Positions 10,637 through 23,300 of a stretch of DNA of 64,000 nucleotides are shown here, piece by piece. The notes beneath the pieces are model-generated. The model did not search any database. It saw only the letters and a list, made by a program, of their open reading frames with translations, and was not told the origin of the DNA. The stretch is from Oscheius tipulae (taxonomy: Eukaryota > Nematoda > Chromadorea > Rhabditida > Rhabditidae): NCBI GenBank assembly GCA_037178975.1, contig JASJZH010000001.1, positions 6,060,501 to 6,124,500 on the forward strand, read 5' to 3'. The translations under genes were made by a program, and so were the position numbers. Every line of letters starts with the position of its first letter. Position 1 is the stretch's first letter.

Positions 10637-12026
10637 ACTATTTTTCGTTCACATTTTGTCAAACCTTGGGTAATGAATGATTGCCATTCGATTCAGCAGA
10701 CTGACCCCCGATAATAATTCAGTTCTCCCGCAGTTTCTTCCCTTCTAGCGCGCAATCGATTCCAGTCAATTGGGAGATCCGTTTTTGTCTGATCAGCTCG
10801 TTCTTTCTGTCCACTGTTTGCTTGTCAATCCGACGGTCAACACGAGCCGTGACCTCCACTTTTCTCTAGTGCTAATTGCACCTTGTTACACCCCTCCCCC
10901 CATTCCTCAATCCTCGCTAATATCATCGACAGCCCGACATGATTATGAACTATTTGTCGGGGAGAGACTGACAGCTGTCAAAGTTTGAAGGCAGTTACGG
11001 AACTAAATACCACTTATTGTCAGGACAAAGTGGCTGTTCTTTCCCACCTTTCCATTAGTTTTTGGGCCTGGATCAAAGACTTCAAAGAGCCCACTTTGAC
11101 ATTTTATGACAACATTGGAATCGCTTGTAACAGGTGTTCAAAAAACGGGCTCGAGTTTCGGGGTTTTAGAGAGAGGGTGAGTCGAAAAGATGTCATGTTT
11201 TTGCCGTCAAGTGCTACTGACTTGTCATTAGGAGAATGCTCGAGCATGTAGCCCGCTAAAGTTCGAGACTGACCAAGAAGAACAACCTATACTGCCGTAT
11301 TGAGAGTATCTACTCCTGGTCGAGGATAGCTCTAGGCAGCAAGAGTCTCTCCAGGACAGTTAGAAGAAGATATCAAACAGATTACCGTTGTTTTTTACCA
11401 TTGTTATCCGGTCGTAGGATATGAAGAGATCACCTAGCTTGGATTCAACCCATTCACGAGGACAACGCTAAAATTGCATCTTCCGAGAAGTCTACCTTCT
11501 GTCTCTCACTGTCGTGACTACTTCGAGTACTAGCAAGTGTAAGTTAGTTTCTAATTTAAATCGTGACCAGTCAGGCTCTCTCAGTCAAAATACTGTTAGG
11601 GTCCTTATGCTTCGGAAGAGACAGTGTTCCTGTCATCGTCGTTACGGTTTCCCTACTAGAGAAGCAGGAATGAATATAGAAGAATCACTAAGTTTCTATT
11701 TCACAGCTTCGGTACTCATTACCGGATAGTAATAACAAAAAACCATTACTCGCGCTATGAAATGTCTACTCATGGAACCCTAATCGATTAGTCATGCACT
11801 GACTCAGCAAGAACACAGTTTGATTGGAATCGAAGTTGACCACGCGACAGCCCCTTCGCCTCTGTCTCGCTTGTCGCTAACCACGTCGTTGTTGTTCGGC
11901 CTGCCTGGGGTGGGTCCACAGCTGACAGCCGGGTGGCGGGAGAGCGTCGAAGGCAGAGACGCAGACTCATTGATCGCGCGCACACAGCCTCTCTCTCGCT
12001 TACTCGCTCCCGAACTCCACCTCAAC
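10637..12026. other. Intergenic region upstream of the RUN-domain gene
   Basis: About 1.4 kb without a supportable gene. It ends in a CT- and GC-richer stretch (11820-12026) that is probably 5' UTR and promoter of the RUN gene. It holds the palindrome TGACAGCTGTCA at 10969-10980. No repeat family or RNA gene was recognised. Confidence 0.5.
10969..10980. promoter_or_regulatory. TGACAGCTGTCA palindrome (TALE homeodomain type site)
   Basis: This exact 12-base palindrome is the known paired-site motif of TGIF/MEIS-class TALE homeodomain factors. A near copy, TGACAGCTGTTA, lies at 12418-12429 in the first intron of the next gene. Regulatory use is inferred. Confidence 0.3.
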
Positions 12027-15000
12027 ATGGTGGAGCTATGCGGGCTCAAGATGTTTCCCGAGGAGGACAACTGGCCGGAGGACATCGACACCCGGGTTGC
12101 GAATCTCGACTTTGGAGGGGATAGTGTCCTTTTTGAGGTTAGTTTTTTTTCCACACATTTTTGTCTTATTTCACCATCCTATCACCTTTCAAATCTTTCT
12201 TCTCTTCCCTTTCGTTATCAGTGTTTTCTAGTTCCCTTATCTCCATAAGCCCCTGAGAATTTGTTGCCGAAAACAGTAGTCATTTAGTTTTAGATGAGAG
12301 GGCGCACTCTGTTTACGGGTTTCAAGGGAATATTGACAGGCATAACGTGTCAGATTTTTACAGTTTGATATGCCCTTCAAAAAGACATATTTTTGTTTAA
12401 AAAAACCATTGATGGACTGACAGCTGTTAATCCAAATAGCCGGAAATAAGGAGGCTTCTTTTAAGAAAAGATCTCTTCTTCAATGTCAGTCTGTCATTTC
12501 CAGACTACCGGAAATGCTTGTGCATTTATGAGAACACCCATTTTAAAGTTGAACCCAACGTGCTTTTCTACCTAATTAGTTATTGACAGTCGGCCCTCAT
12601 TTAGGAAGAGATCCTTGTCAATCATTGTCTATCAAAATGACTGTCAACAAACCAAGCAATCCTCTAACTAGAACTGTTAGATAGGGCGCATGTCAATAAT
12701 TTCCCTCACAAATAATCCAAAGGAAACATAGATGGGGCAAATATTGTGTCTTTCAGAGCTTCGACCCCTCCGTCTCGACGGACTCTCTCGACTCGGAACA
12801 GCTGAGAGAACAATGTCGACCGCGACAAGACGACTACCAGATGACTTTCGCGGACAGTGGTCACTGGCAGAGCCAGCTAGCCACTCCCGGACTTACAACC
12901 TGGGGACGGATACACTCGACTGAGCCACTGGATGAGAAGGTCGTCTCGGCTCCCAATATGACCGGGATTAGAGGCACGACAACGACGTCTTCAAACCAGC
13001 CACGAACCTCCAGTCTACTAGCAAACTTTGTGGACAGTAGACGATCCGAGGGACTACGCTTTGTGGATGTGAACGACAACGAGATAACAGCAGAGCCGGA
13101 AGATAGATGGAGAAGGATCAGTTCGGCTCCGGCCAAACCGAAGAGAACTTTTGCCGATCTGCAGAAGGATATTGCTCCGGAGCTTCAGTTTTTGGCCTTG
13201 CCTCACAAGGTCAGTTTGACACAAGTAGTATCGTACATCCATTTCCGTTTTGAAACATGACCGAGCTAGCCTTCGAGTCTCTTTGACTGTAGCTGAGAGA
13301 GATAGGTTGACAGGGCTTGGATTTCTCTCTCCACAATATCATCTGGCAGTACATATACATCTGAAACAGTACCCTGTCTTACTCAATCTGACAGAAGCCT
13401 GTCCCTTCGTCAGTACGAGTTTTCTCTGTACCTGTAACACAATAGATCATCTTTTTCTTTTCTGGTTTCTCCTAACTTTTTACTACTACTGTACCCATAA
13501 TATTCAGATGCCTTCCCTCTGCGAGTCATCTTCTCTCTCCTTGAGCGACGTGATGCTAAAAGTTCAACGAGAAGGTCTCCCCGGATTGACATCAGAAAGA
13601 GACCTCAACTTTCCTGTTCTCCTAGCAGATGACTCTCCGGACAGCGGTTTGGGATGCAGTGGTCCGGCTCACATCGAAGACTGGGCATCGTTGTCCGTTC
13701 TCCTGCCAAGGTGAGCTACTGACTTCCGGTCGGAGGAGTCTGGTCCAGAGAGGCGCCAAGAGCAAACGTATCGCCGGCTCCTCTCTCCTCGTCCTATTAC
13801 ATCCTTCCGCGCCTTCGAGACTCATTATTGCCCCTGGCAAATATTCTCGCCAGCAAGCGCTTGAAAAATGAGGGGATAATGCATTTGGGACGTGGGGCAT
13901 GAACGGGGGAATCAAAAAACACAACTGGAATGAATGGGTATTTTACCCAGCCATTAATGGTCACTTTTTGGGGTCAAGACTTCACCTATCCTTTTAGCAA
14001 TATTCTGCAAATTTGTAGAGCCGATAAAGATCTACTATGCAAAACATCGGTTTTCTGAAAAATTATCTCCTGGGCAGGAAATTAGGGGTTTAAGTTGGGC
14101 ACCGGTATCACAATCAGATCAACTTTTGAACTCAAGTAAGCATACCGGAGTAATCCTAAAACTCAGTAAGGGGACAGGATTAATAAACTTTCAAGCCAGA
14201 GCCCATTGCTTTGTCTACATTCTTCATAAAGCTCCAATGTACAAGCACTGTTCCAACGAGACCATATCGCTGTGTCTGCCCCCTACAAAAAACGGGACAG
14301 TCGCCCGCATTCCACACATTCTCCGTTTCGAAACTTCCGTTCTTTTTGCTCCCCTTCTAATCACTTTCGTAATTCGCTTATGAACCCACTGACGTCAGTC
14401 TAGGCGCCCCTGAATTGGCTATGCAAGTTGCTCGAGGGACGGAGGAGGATCGATGCGGACCCGTGAAGCTGAGGGGACCCTCGAGATTCCAATTCCGGGG
14501 GAAGCAGAAGGGACCGGAGAGGAAATGGACTTGTTTACAGACATGTTGCCGACGCGTGCAGTTTCTTCAAGAACAACTCGCAGCTGCTCTGTGGCCCTGC
14601 ACAGTCGACGTCGAACTGTATCGAGGGAAGTAGTCGGAGGAGTCAACCATGCAGGACTTGCTTCAGGGTCCGAAAAAGGTAAGACTCAACAAAATGGGCT
14701 ATTGAACCTGGTAGAAGCTTTGAGGATAGTCTAGAGAAGACAGTGAACAGACTCAATATGTCTCACTTTACAGCTATTTTTTTAATCACGAGCTTTACAC
14801 GTTTGGAATCGTTTTGAAACTCTTAGTGTGAATAAGAAGATGAAGTAACTTTCTAGGGTAACGTGGTCTCTCCGACCGATATAGAAACTCCATGCGGCGC
14901 GCTTCAGAAGACCAGGCGCGCCTCTATCGCACAACTAAATCGTAGTTTCGGGAGCTTAAATGTCATTGATGAGCTTTCGATGCTCTGTAAAATAGTGCTG

Positions 15001-16356
15001 CTTGACAACGTTAGAACCTTAGACGTTGGTCTCTTGAAAATCGGCTGTGAAGTGGATGGAAATAAAGAAGGGAAAGAAGTCCTTACCTAGTAATTTCTTG
15101 TCTCAGTGCAACCAGTGATTCTTCAGGCTTCATCCACCTTCATGGGCCCATTCGACAACCTCCCGCCACGTCCTATGTGACTGTTCCGATGCCGGAGATG
15201 GCTTAATGCCTAGAACTCCTCGTACCGCGGTCAAGCCAGCCCTGAGAGCACGAGAATTGTCAGTCGTTGGCCTCCCGATCTACAACGACAAACGTCTGCT
15301 TGTCGAGAATGTAGTGGAAGGAGTGGCAGCTGTGGCCCGGGGCGATGGAGGAGCACAACTGATTGCAACCCTCGTCACTCTCATCACCGATGGACTGAAA
15401 GAAGAGTTCACGGCCTGGAAAATGATAACTACAGTCACGGCACCAGGCCCCGCCACGAAGGATGTCTACTCAATTGTGAAGGAACTGGACACTAGCGAGA
15501 AGTCCCCTAATTCTCGTGTGGAGATCTTTTTCGAAGAGCTGCTAAGGTAAATCGACATAAATTCTTTTCCTATTACGATATTAATAGGGAACACTCTCTC
15601 GACTGCTGGCTTTGCTACGTGGTTTTGAAGGAAAATGTTTTGGCCAAAATGTACGACGACTCTGCTTTCCTCCTAAGAGCTCCCTCTGCCTACAGATCTC
15701 TTCTCTGGAGACTCATCGACAGTCTGGCCCTGCTACCAGGTACCACGAATAGGAATAACCTAAACAGAACCTGTTCAGTGCTAGAGACCAGAGAGTCAAT
15801 TCTGAGCCAGTACCAGACGAGATCCATGTACTCTGGTCCATCTCGACTACCAGGTGACAGTCGTGTACCTAAGAGCTCTTCCGTACCGGCTCGTCTTTCG
15901 ACAGCTCCAGCTGTAAGACCCTCCCGAATACCAGTTTCTAGAAAGTGAGTTGAAGTGTACCTGCATTATGGCTAATGCGCGAATACATGGCTGAAAAAAG
16001 TCCAGATGTGTCACATGGTGCAGTTGGTTAGAGCGCTGGTTGGGGATAACAGCTTCGATTTCCGCTCGGAACAATCATTCTATATTTTGATATCAGAGCT
16101 TGGAACGAATATATATTATCATTTTTCTTTCAGCCGTCCATCGATGAGCCGTGCTTCGTCTATTTCCAACTATCAGTCGCCTCTGGCCTCCGTCATGATG
16201 GACAGCAACGAGCCCGGACAGTTGACAGTCAGTCGCGGCGAAAAAGTCCGTGTTCTGACGAGACGAGGCCAAGTGGCTCATGTAACACGAGTTCGACCAC
16301 GATATGACAGCATACGAACGGGTGTGGTGCCCGTCTCAATTCTCAACTTCCAATGA
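12027..16356 (+). CDS. RUN domain protein with C-terminal SH3-like domain (RUSC/UNC-14-like)
   Basis: RUN proteins link small GTPases and kinesin adaptors to membranes; RUSC1/2 carry RUN plus SH3, and nematode UNC-14 carries RUN. Supported exons: 12027-12137 (MVELCGLKMFPEEDNWPEDI), 12757-13209, 13508-13710, about 14433-14679, 15127-15546, 15588-15944 and 16134-16356. The RUN core spans the two exons from 15206, including LDCWLCYVVLKENVLAKMY and YRSLLWRLIDSLALLP. The last exon gives a degenerate SH3 (GQLTVSRGEKVRVLTRRG ... GVVPVSIL) lacking the usual Trp. The rest is Ser/Pro-rich and likely disordered. I could not join 14679 to 15127 in phase; a further exon at about 14857-14955 (NVVSPTDIETPCGALQK) may lie between, and an ATG at 14649 could start a shorter form. 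Gene class is fairly sure, orthology less so. Confidence 0.65.
16008..16080 (+). repeat. tRNA-like element in an intron of the RUN gene
   Basis: ATGGTGCAGTTGGTTAGAGC is a good internal A-box and D-arm, and GCTTCGATTTCC about 40 nt on is a weak B-box. The 189-nt intron is otherwise featureless. Stems do not close well, so this is read as tRNA-derived, related to the copy at 52553. Confidence 0.4.
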
Positions 16357-17033
16357 TCTTCTCTGCTCTATACTCTCGCCCCCGGTCTGCCCAGTTCTAG
16401 CCACAACAGTTGCTACCAGTGATCTGACACAGCTATCTAGTCATGTAAACTGTCACCAGGCATTTTTGAAAACAGGCTTACGAGCATAATAAATATATTT
16501 ATCGGTTACACGAAGAGACGAGACTATGTCCATCTGCCCGTTTCTGGCATGTGCTCATCTGACAGAGGCAGAACGTTTGTTGCGAGGTCGACCTGCCTTG
16601 CTTCGTCCGTCGTCGCCATCGTTTACTCCTCTCTACTTGTGACAACGTAGTTTTTTTGACTCTCGCTCCACAAGTTCGAGCCAGAGCTTGTTCGTTTGCA
16701 CGACAGTGCGACCAGAACAGTTGGCATTGATTTCTGAACTTACTGCCTTCAGTGCAACTTCAGCCGTTCTCCTTCTACGGCTAGCTCCTTTCTTGTCGAG
16801 ACCCTTTAAGACGAACAGTCGCGCAGTTCCGGTCGACATCAAATGACCCACAGTCTGTTCCCTTATCGTTTCTGCCTTTTTTCAGTAACTGGGTTCTGCT
16901 CCTGAGGTTGCAAACACGATGCAATCCTGACCTCGAGTTGCCTTCTCATTCGAATAAAATACACTGGATGTTAGGAATTTACGTAAAATGGCAGAATAAA
17001 TGATAGATAAATGACACAATTGGGGAGGGAGTA
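16357..17033. other. Convergent intergenic region between the RUN gene and lin-9
   Basis: About 680 nt shared by two 3' ends. An AATAAA at 16488-16493, 132 nt past the RUN stop, is the likely polyadenylation signal of that gene. No gene or repeat is supported in the rest. Confidence 0.5.
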
Positions 17034-19689
17034 TCACCTGTTAGAGAGAGCACCAGTTTGAAGCATCATAGCGTGGATCTGCTTCATGTGCACCTCGACG
17101 TGATCCTGGAAGCAGGCGGCGTTTTTCGGCGAAATCTAAGAGAAAAAGCATCATACGAATTGACAAAACAAGTATACCTTGGTTCGAATTTCCGACATGG
17201 TCTCGCTGAGCATTTGTAAATCGACCGGGCTCAGGGTGTGCTGTCCAAGGTTTCGGATCTGAAAAGAACTTCTTGGGAAAGTGTGAGATAAGGGGTCACC
17301 TGAAGAAGAAGAGCGGTCAGAGAGGTAATAAGAGAGATGGCCTTCGGCTCATTAACGTTCAGCCCGTTGTTGCAGCGACGAACAATCTGCTGGGCCTGGC
17401 TCGTACACTGTTTCTTCAGGTTATCGGCCTTCAGCGAGGCATGGCCCTGAACCATTGTAATAAAATGTGTTTGGCATTCAGCCCGTTTGGCAGCGACGAA
17501 CGATCTTCCATGTGTCTCTATTTGCCTGTAGTCTTTTGTAGACACTAAGGGTTTTGACGCGAGGAATCAAGAATCAGGGTTCGATCCGCCCGAGAACTAA
17601 CTTTTTGTGAAGTACCATTTTGTAGTGTTTTTGAACTGAATAAGAAAATACGATCTTTTTCGGGGGTATCCGGTATCCATAAAAAGTTAGAGCTTCAAAG
17701 TTTTAGCGTAAATCTTGGTACATTCCTAAGAGGTCCTAGTCGAACAAACCGACCCGGGATCAATCTCCCGTCGGTAAAACTTTTTCAACAAGTTATTTAG
17801 AGAAGAAACGACACGAGAGGAGTTCCCTAAGTGATTAATTTGCAAGAACATTGGGGATAGCCAGCGTCGAATCACAAAAAATGGAATTACATCTGTCAAC
17901 TGGAGGCTCAGCTGTGAATTGTATTCCTGTACGCCCTGCATGTAAATGGTCATCTGCTTGTTGATCGTCTCCAGATCAATAACAACCTGCGCGTACTTCT
18001 CCTGAAACTTTGTTTCATTAAAAAAAACCATGAAAGGTACCTGGAACAAAGGATTGTAGTCATTGCTGAGCAAGTTGACCTTCTCCGCCTCGAGATTCAA
18101 CTCGGAGAGCTGACGGACCATCTTCTTCTTCAGATCGATCAACTTTGACAGCTTCACGAGGATCACAAGCATTCTGACAGGGAAATTTCCAACCTTGTCA
18201 GTGTCTGAAAGCTCAATTTGTAGTCAAAAAAAGTCAGGCAGATACCCGGCTCCTTCTTGATCGGCTTGGCCATTTCTCTCTTTTCTGGATGCAGAACAGC
18301 GGGTTTCGTGTGCAGGCTGTACGGTAGTCTCGCAGAGACCTGTTCCGTAAAATAGGAGATCGGGACCATGTCCAGCTGTCCATCCAGCATAACCTGGACA
18401 TCTTCGACCTTCAACGGCGGAATCATGTCTTCTTTTTCGAAAATGATTCTGTAGCCGTCCTTCAGCACCGCGTCAATGGTTCCACTATAGATTCCGTCCT
18501 TCGGGTAGTGAATTCGGGCATATACTCGGTTACCGACGGTCAGTGGACGAGGAATTTTCAGAGGGAGATCCGTGACATCATAGCCTGGACGAGCGAAAAG
18601 GCTCCCGTCGTAAATGCCCCTGATTTTGGTTCTCTTCTGCTCCAACGAGGCGCGTTCTTCGGCGAAAAATTGCGGCGAGCAGCGTCTCGGCTTTCCTACA
18701 AGTTTCACGAATCATTTTAAACAAAAAAGAACGGACCTAGAAGACGTCTAATGGTTTTCCACTGCTGCTTGTTCAGCATATTGGTTTTAAGAGTGGGAAA
18801 GGCCTCCTTCAGGATGGTCTGGAAGTCATTCTCGGACAGGAAGAGCGGCTCATCAACGGACGAGTAGAAGAACTCGCAGATGGTCCATCTTCTGGCCTTG
18901 TGAAGGGACAGGGTGTGTGCGAGTCGCTTGGTGCCAAGTCGCTCGGCCAGCGCATCACGATCGCGTTCCAGTCTGCAGCACTTTTTTGTTGAAATGCAAT
19001 AAATTTGGACAAACTTGGTCAATTTTCGTTGAGCCGATGTATGCTGGACAGGCGGACTGATTGTTGCAGTGGGCATGGATTCCTCGACATCTTCCATCTC
19101 TTTTGGAGTGTCCGGGCCGGTCTAAAAGGGCAGAAACTGGCAGAAAAGCTTGACTAATTACCGTATCGTACAAAGAAGCCGTAGAAGCGGATGCAGACCT
19201 CGGAAGAGACGAAAGACTGGCCTCGTTTGAGATGGTAATTTCTGTATCCAGGCTCTATAAACACCAAAAATGATACCAAAAGAGTTGTTCTCACTTCAAG
19301 AAAGTCCATCCCGTCCATTCCAGATTGGTGACTCGAGAAGGAGTCCCTGACAGACTGCCGCTTTCTAGGACTCGTTCCAGTTCTCGGACTGGAAACGGCT
19401 GCTCTGAAAATGCAAAAATTGCAAAGCTTAATTAGAACAAACTTCTTTGGCGTTTTATTCCTAGGAGAGCGATGACGATGATTTGGCGAATCCGGCTCAT
19501 CATTCCTGTATCTTGAGGGAAGTTTCGAGGCTTGTCGAAGTCCATACGGGGTTGTTGGCGTCTGTTCTCTTTGCTTAAAAAAAGTGAATTTGTTGCAGAA
19601 AGAAGGGGTGAAACTACCATGGAGGCCATTGTGGAGCTGTTCTGCTGTTGGCCAAACAATTTTGAGTCAAACTCGTGCTTTTCATTCAT
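17034..19689 (-). CDS. lin-9: LIN-9, core subunit of the DREAM/DRM (MuvB) complex
   Basis: LIN-9 is a MuvB core protein that, with E2F/DP, Rb-family proteins and LIN-54, represses cell-cycle and germline genes in the nucleus. The model starts MNEKHEFDSKLFGQQQNS with an acceptor tttcag seven bases upstream. Early exons are Ser/Arg/Pro-rich (SPRNKTPKK, SPRTGTSPRKRQS). The DIRP domain follows around 18720-18960 and 18240-18690, with HKARRWTICEFFYSSVDEPLF, LNKQQWKTIRRLLGKPRRC and FAEERASLEQKRTKIR. A Tudor-like segment follows (VGNRVYARIHYPKDGIYSGT, GYRIIFEKEDMIPP). The C-terminal helices include LINKQ-type coiled segments and end MMLQTGALSNR before TGA. A 450-nt intron (about 17447-17895) contains tRNA-like elements. 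It diverges from the V-ATPase gene across 610 nt. Confidence 0.93.
17560..17790 (+). repeat. tRNA-like elements in a lin-9 intron
   Basis: At 17575 the intron has GGGTTCGATCCGCCCGAG, a strong B-box. At 17700-17780 a second unit has CCCGGGATCAATCTCCC followed by GTCGGTAAAAC, the same tail seen behind the B-box at 50310-50340. Direction relative to the host gene is antisense. Confidence 0.4.
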
Positions 19690-20300
19690 TGTTTACCTGA
19701 AATATGAAAGAATGTGAGATGAAACGAGATATCAAGAGAAGCCAAAACTTTCAGGAAATCGAACATTTGGTCAAACGTGTTTCCCGCCAAGAAATACGCA
19801 ATTGCACTCAACAGCTGAGCAATTCTCTCACGCTCACTTTTTCTCTACAGAAGAATTTCGTCATAATCTCTGTTTTTTCAGCTCTTTCTTGTTTCTAAGC
19901 ATAACAACAGCGTCCAAGAAGGTCTTGGAAATAAGATACATGAGTTTTCTAGAATGTACCAAGGAAAAAAAGTGGCAACATAACAAAATTTTAAAATGAA
20001 AAATAGTCAATCCTGTTTTTTCGAATTTCCTAAAAAGAGTGCCCAAGTTTACAGTATTCCAAAATGCGTATTGCCCTAAATTTTCACAAATTCAAATTGC
20101 TCTGGAGCTATTTTACTCATTCTTTTGACCTCCTTCTTGTTGTTTTCTACTCCTTTCCATCTATTTCATCGTTCAATCAATGTATAGAAAAGTCTTTCTG
20201 ACTCACGGTTCGATTCCGCGCTGGCTCAGTGTTTACGGTCGCACCGATGTAAACTTTTCTCACTCCCCTCCCTCTCCAGTCTCATTTCATTTCCAGAACG
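19690..20300. other. Divergent promoter region, lin-9 / V-ATPase a
   Basis: About 610 nt, AT-rich. A B-box-like CACGGTTCGATTCCGCGC lies at about 20206-20223, another probable tRNA-like remnant. A tttcag acceptor lies at 19697-19702 before the lin-9 ATG on the minus strand. No protein gene is supported. Confidence 0.45.
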
Positions 20301-23300
20301 ATGGTAGAACCGGAGAAGGCCCAAAATGCCATCTACCGAAGTGAACAGATGTGTCTCGCACAACTATTTCTTCAAAGTGAATCCGCGTATCAATGCGTGG
20401 CTCAACTAGGAGAACTAGGTTTAGTCCAGTTCCGAGACGTAAGTACGTTCTGTTTTTCAAAGACTTCCCTCTGTTTCAGCTGAATGCGGATGTAAGTACC
20501 TTCCAGAGGAAATATGTCAAAGAGGTCCGACGATGTGATGAAATGGAACGGAAACTTCGTCAGTTTCTCCATTCTATTCTCTTGATGAAAGTTTCAGGGT
20601 TTTTGGAGCGTGAAATCAAGAAGGACCAAATCGGTATGTTAGACACAGGAGAAAACCCAGAAGCGCCTCTGCCCCGAGAGATGATAGACCTCGAGGCCAC
20701 CTTTGAGAAGCTCGAAAACGAGTTGAAGGATGTCAATCGGAATGAGGACGCTCTGAAGAAGAACTACTCCGAGCTGGTTGAGCTGAAGCACATATTGCGA
20801 AAAACCCAGACCTTCTTCGAGGAGGTGCGTATGCTAGGCTCGTAACATAGCACTACAGCATGTTGCATATTTTGTTCCTTTTCCCGTCTAAACGTTGTTT
20901 TTGTGAGGTGGAGCATGATCGAAGCCTAGCCGGACCCAGTGATCTGTCGCTGCTTGGAGACGAGGAACCGCTCATTACAATCGTCTCGCCAGATGAGGAT
21001 ATCCTCGCCTCGCCAGCTCACGCATTGCAAATGAAACTAGGGTAAGATCGCTTGTTTTTGTCACTGTTGCTGTCCTGCTCATTTCTTGATTGCCTAACTG
21101 CACTATTTCTTCCGTAGAAATACACTCTAAACCATTCTTGCTAGGCTGGCGCTCCGGAAGACGATACCTATTTTGCTAGAGACGAAACTGGTTATTATTC
21201 AAGAGCATACAGTCTCGGGTAGGTCGATGTAGTTTGCAAAAAGTGCTGCATCTAGGCAGTTATTCCAATTTCAAAGCGGTACCTTATGTCCGGTCTTCTA
21301 CCATTAAATATTCAGCCAATGGCGAATAAAGCGAATACGCTTGGTTCCACTCATATTCAAGCGTACCTTCCAGGTTCGTGGCCGGCGTAATTCAGCGAGA
21401 ACGTCTGCCGGCATTTGAACGTCTCCTTTGGCGAGCCTGCAAGGGAAATGTCTTTCTACGCACTTCGCCAATTGAGGAATTTCTACAGGATTCGGTAACG
21501 GTACGTGGCTTCTTATCCCCTATAAGAGAATGACATGATTCCAGGGCGATTCTGTCCTGAAGACGGTATTCATCGTCTTCTTCCAAGGCGACCAGCTGAA
21601 GACGAAGGTAAAAAAGATTTGTGAGGGATTTCGAGCCACGCTCTACCCGTGTCCAGACACGGCTCCCGAACGACGCGAGATGTCAATTGGCATCATGACC
21701 AGGATAGAAGACCTGAAGACAGTCCTGGGACAAACCCAAGACCATCGTCACCGCGTCTTGGTTCGGCTTTTTCGCGTCCCCTCCTAAAAGACGAAATTTA
21801 GGTAGCAGCCTCGAAAAATATCCGGCTCTGGCTGACCAAAGTTCGCAAAATCAAGTCCATCTATCACACGTTGAACATGTTCAACATCGACGTCACGCAG
21901 AAGTGTCTAATTGCCGAAGTTTGGTGTCCAGTCGATGAAATGAGTCGTATAAGCGCTGCCCTGAGAAAGGGAACGGTCCGTTCCGATTTTGCAAGGAAAT
22001 ATTTTGTAAACCTCTAGGAGGACAGCGGAAGCCACATGCCATCCATTTTGAACCGAATGGACACCACGGCCGTCCCGCCGACCTACCACAAGACGAATAA
22101 ATTCACCCAAGGCTTCCAGAACATCGTCGACTCGTACGGAATTGCCAACTATAGAGAAATCAATCCAGGTTTTTCTTGATCACTTTACTTAAAATAATTA
22201 TTTAGCCCCATACACGATTATCAGCTTCCCGTTCCTCTTCGCTGTCATGTTCGGAGACATGGGTCACGGCCTGATCATGCTCCTCGCCGGGCTCTTCTTC
22301 GTCTTACAAGAGAAACGACTCGAGGCCGCTAGAATCAAGGATGAGGTGAGATTTTCGAATTTCGGTCAACAACAATCCGTTCCGCATTCTTTTCTTCTTT
22401 CTACGGGGGTCAAACTCGGCTAACTCGCGTCAAAATCCTAGTGCGTTATCTCAAGAATGGACCAAACTGCTTCTGCCAGAGAGACAGTATAAAACAGCTT
22501 TTTTTCAGATCTTCCAAACCTTCTTCGGCGGCCGCTATATCATCCTACTGATGGGAGCCTTCTCCATCTACACAGGCCTTATCTACAACGACGTCTTCTC
22601 AAAAAGCCTCAACATATTCGGCTCTTCATGGAAGAATACTTATCCACACAGTGTGCTCGACAGGATAGATGGCGAGAAGTCATTGATGCTGGTCCCGGAG
22701 CTCGCTTACTATACGGTGAATACTTTTTTGGTAAAACTTGGGCAGGCACCACCCTTCGTTCAAACTTTTGGCGCGAACTTACCCAATTAATTTGGCCCCT
22801 CTAGGGGCGATAGCATTACTTGGATAGGATGTTGGTTCGAGAGCTGGGAAGTGGGGTCAAAACATTCCAAGGTAGGGAAGTGGGTTCAAAGAGTGAAAAG
22901 GGAGTGGGGTCAATGAGTGGGAAGTAGGTCTAAGTGATTAGCAGTGGTCTTACTGAGGAAAAGACGAGGTAGGTCCGCCCCGAAGGGGCGGTGGCCTAAC
23001 TTGTAGTGTGAAAAGAGTGAAGGGAACAATGAAAAGTTAAATGTCTAAATGTAAAGAGCAGAAAGGAGTAAGAGATCTAATCGTAAGGAAACTGTCGATA
23101 GTACGAGTAACAAAGAACTTTCATAATATTTACTGCGTTAAAATTGTAGTTATTCGTCTTTCCAGTTTGCCGTTGTGCAGTTGTCTGGTTGCTTCTTCAG
23201 ACGCAGCAGTCTGGCCAGTCTGTCCAGATCCGAGGCCGCCTCTCCATGGACGAAGATTTCCGTCTCCCAGAGCATGTTCATCAGCACGTCGCTGTTAGTC

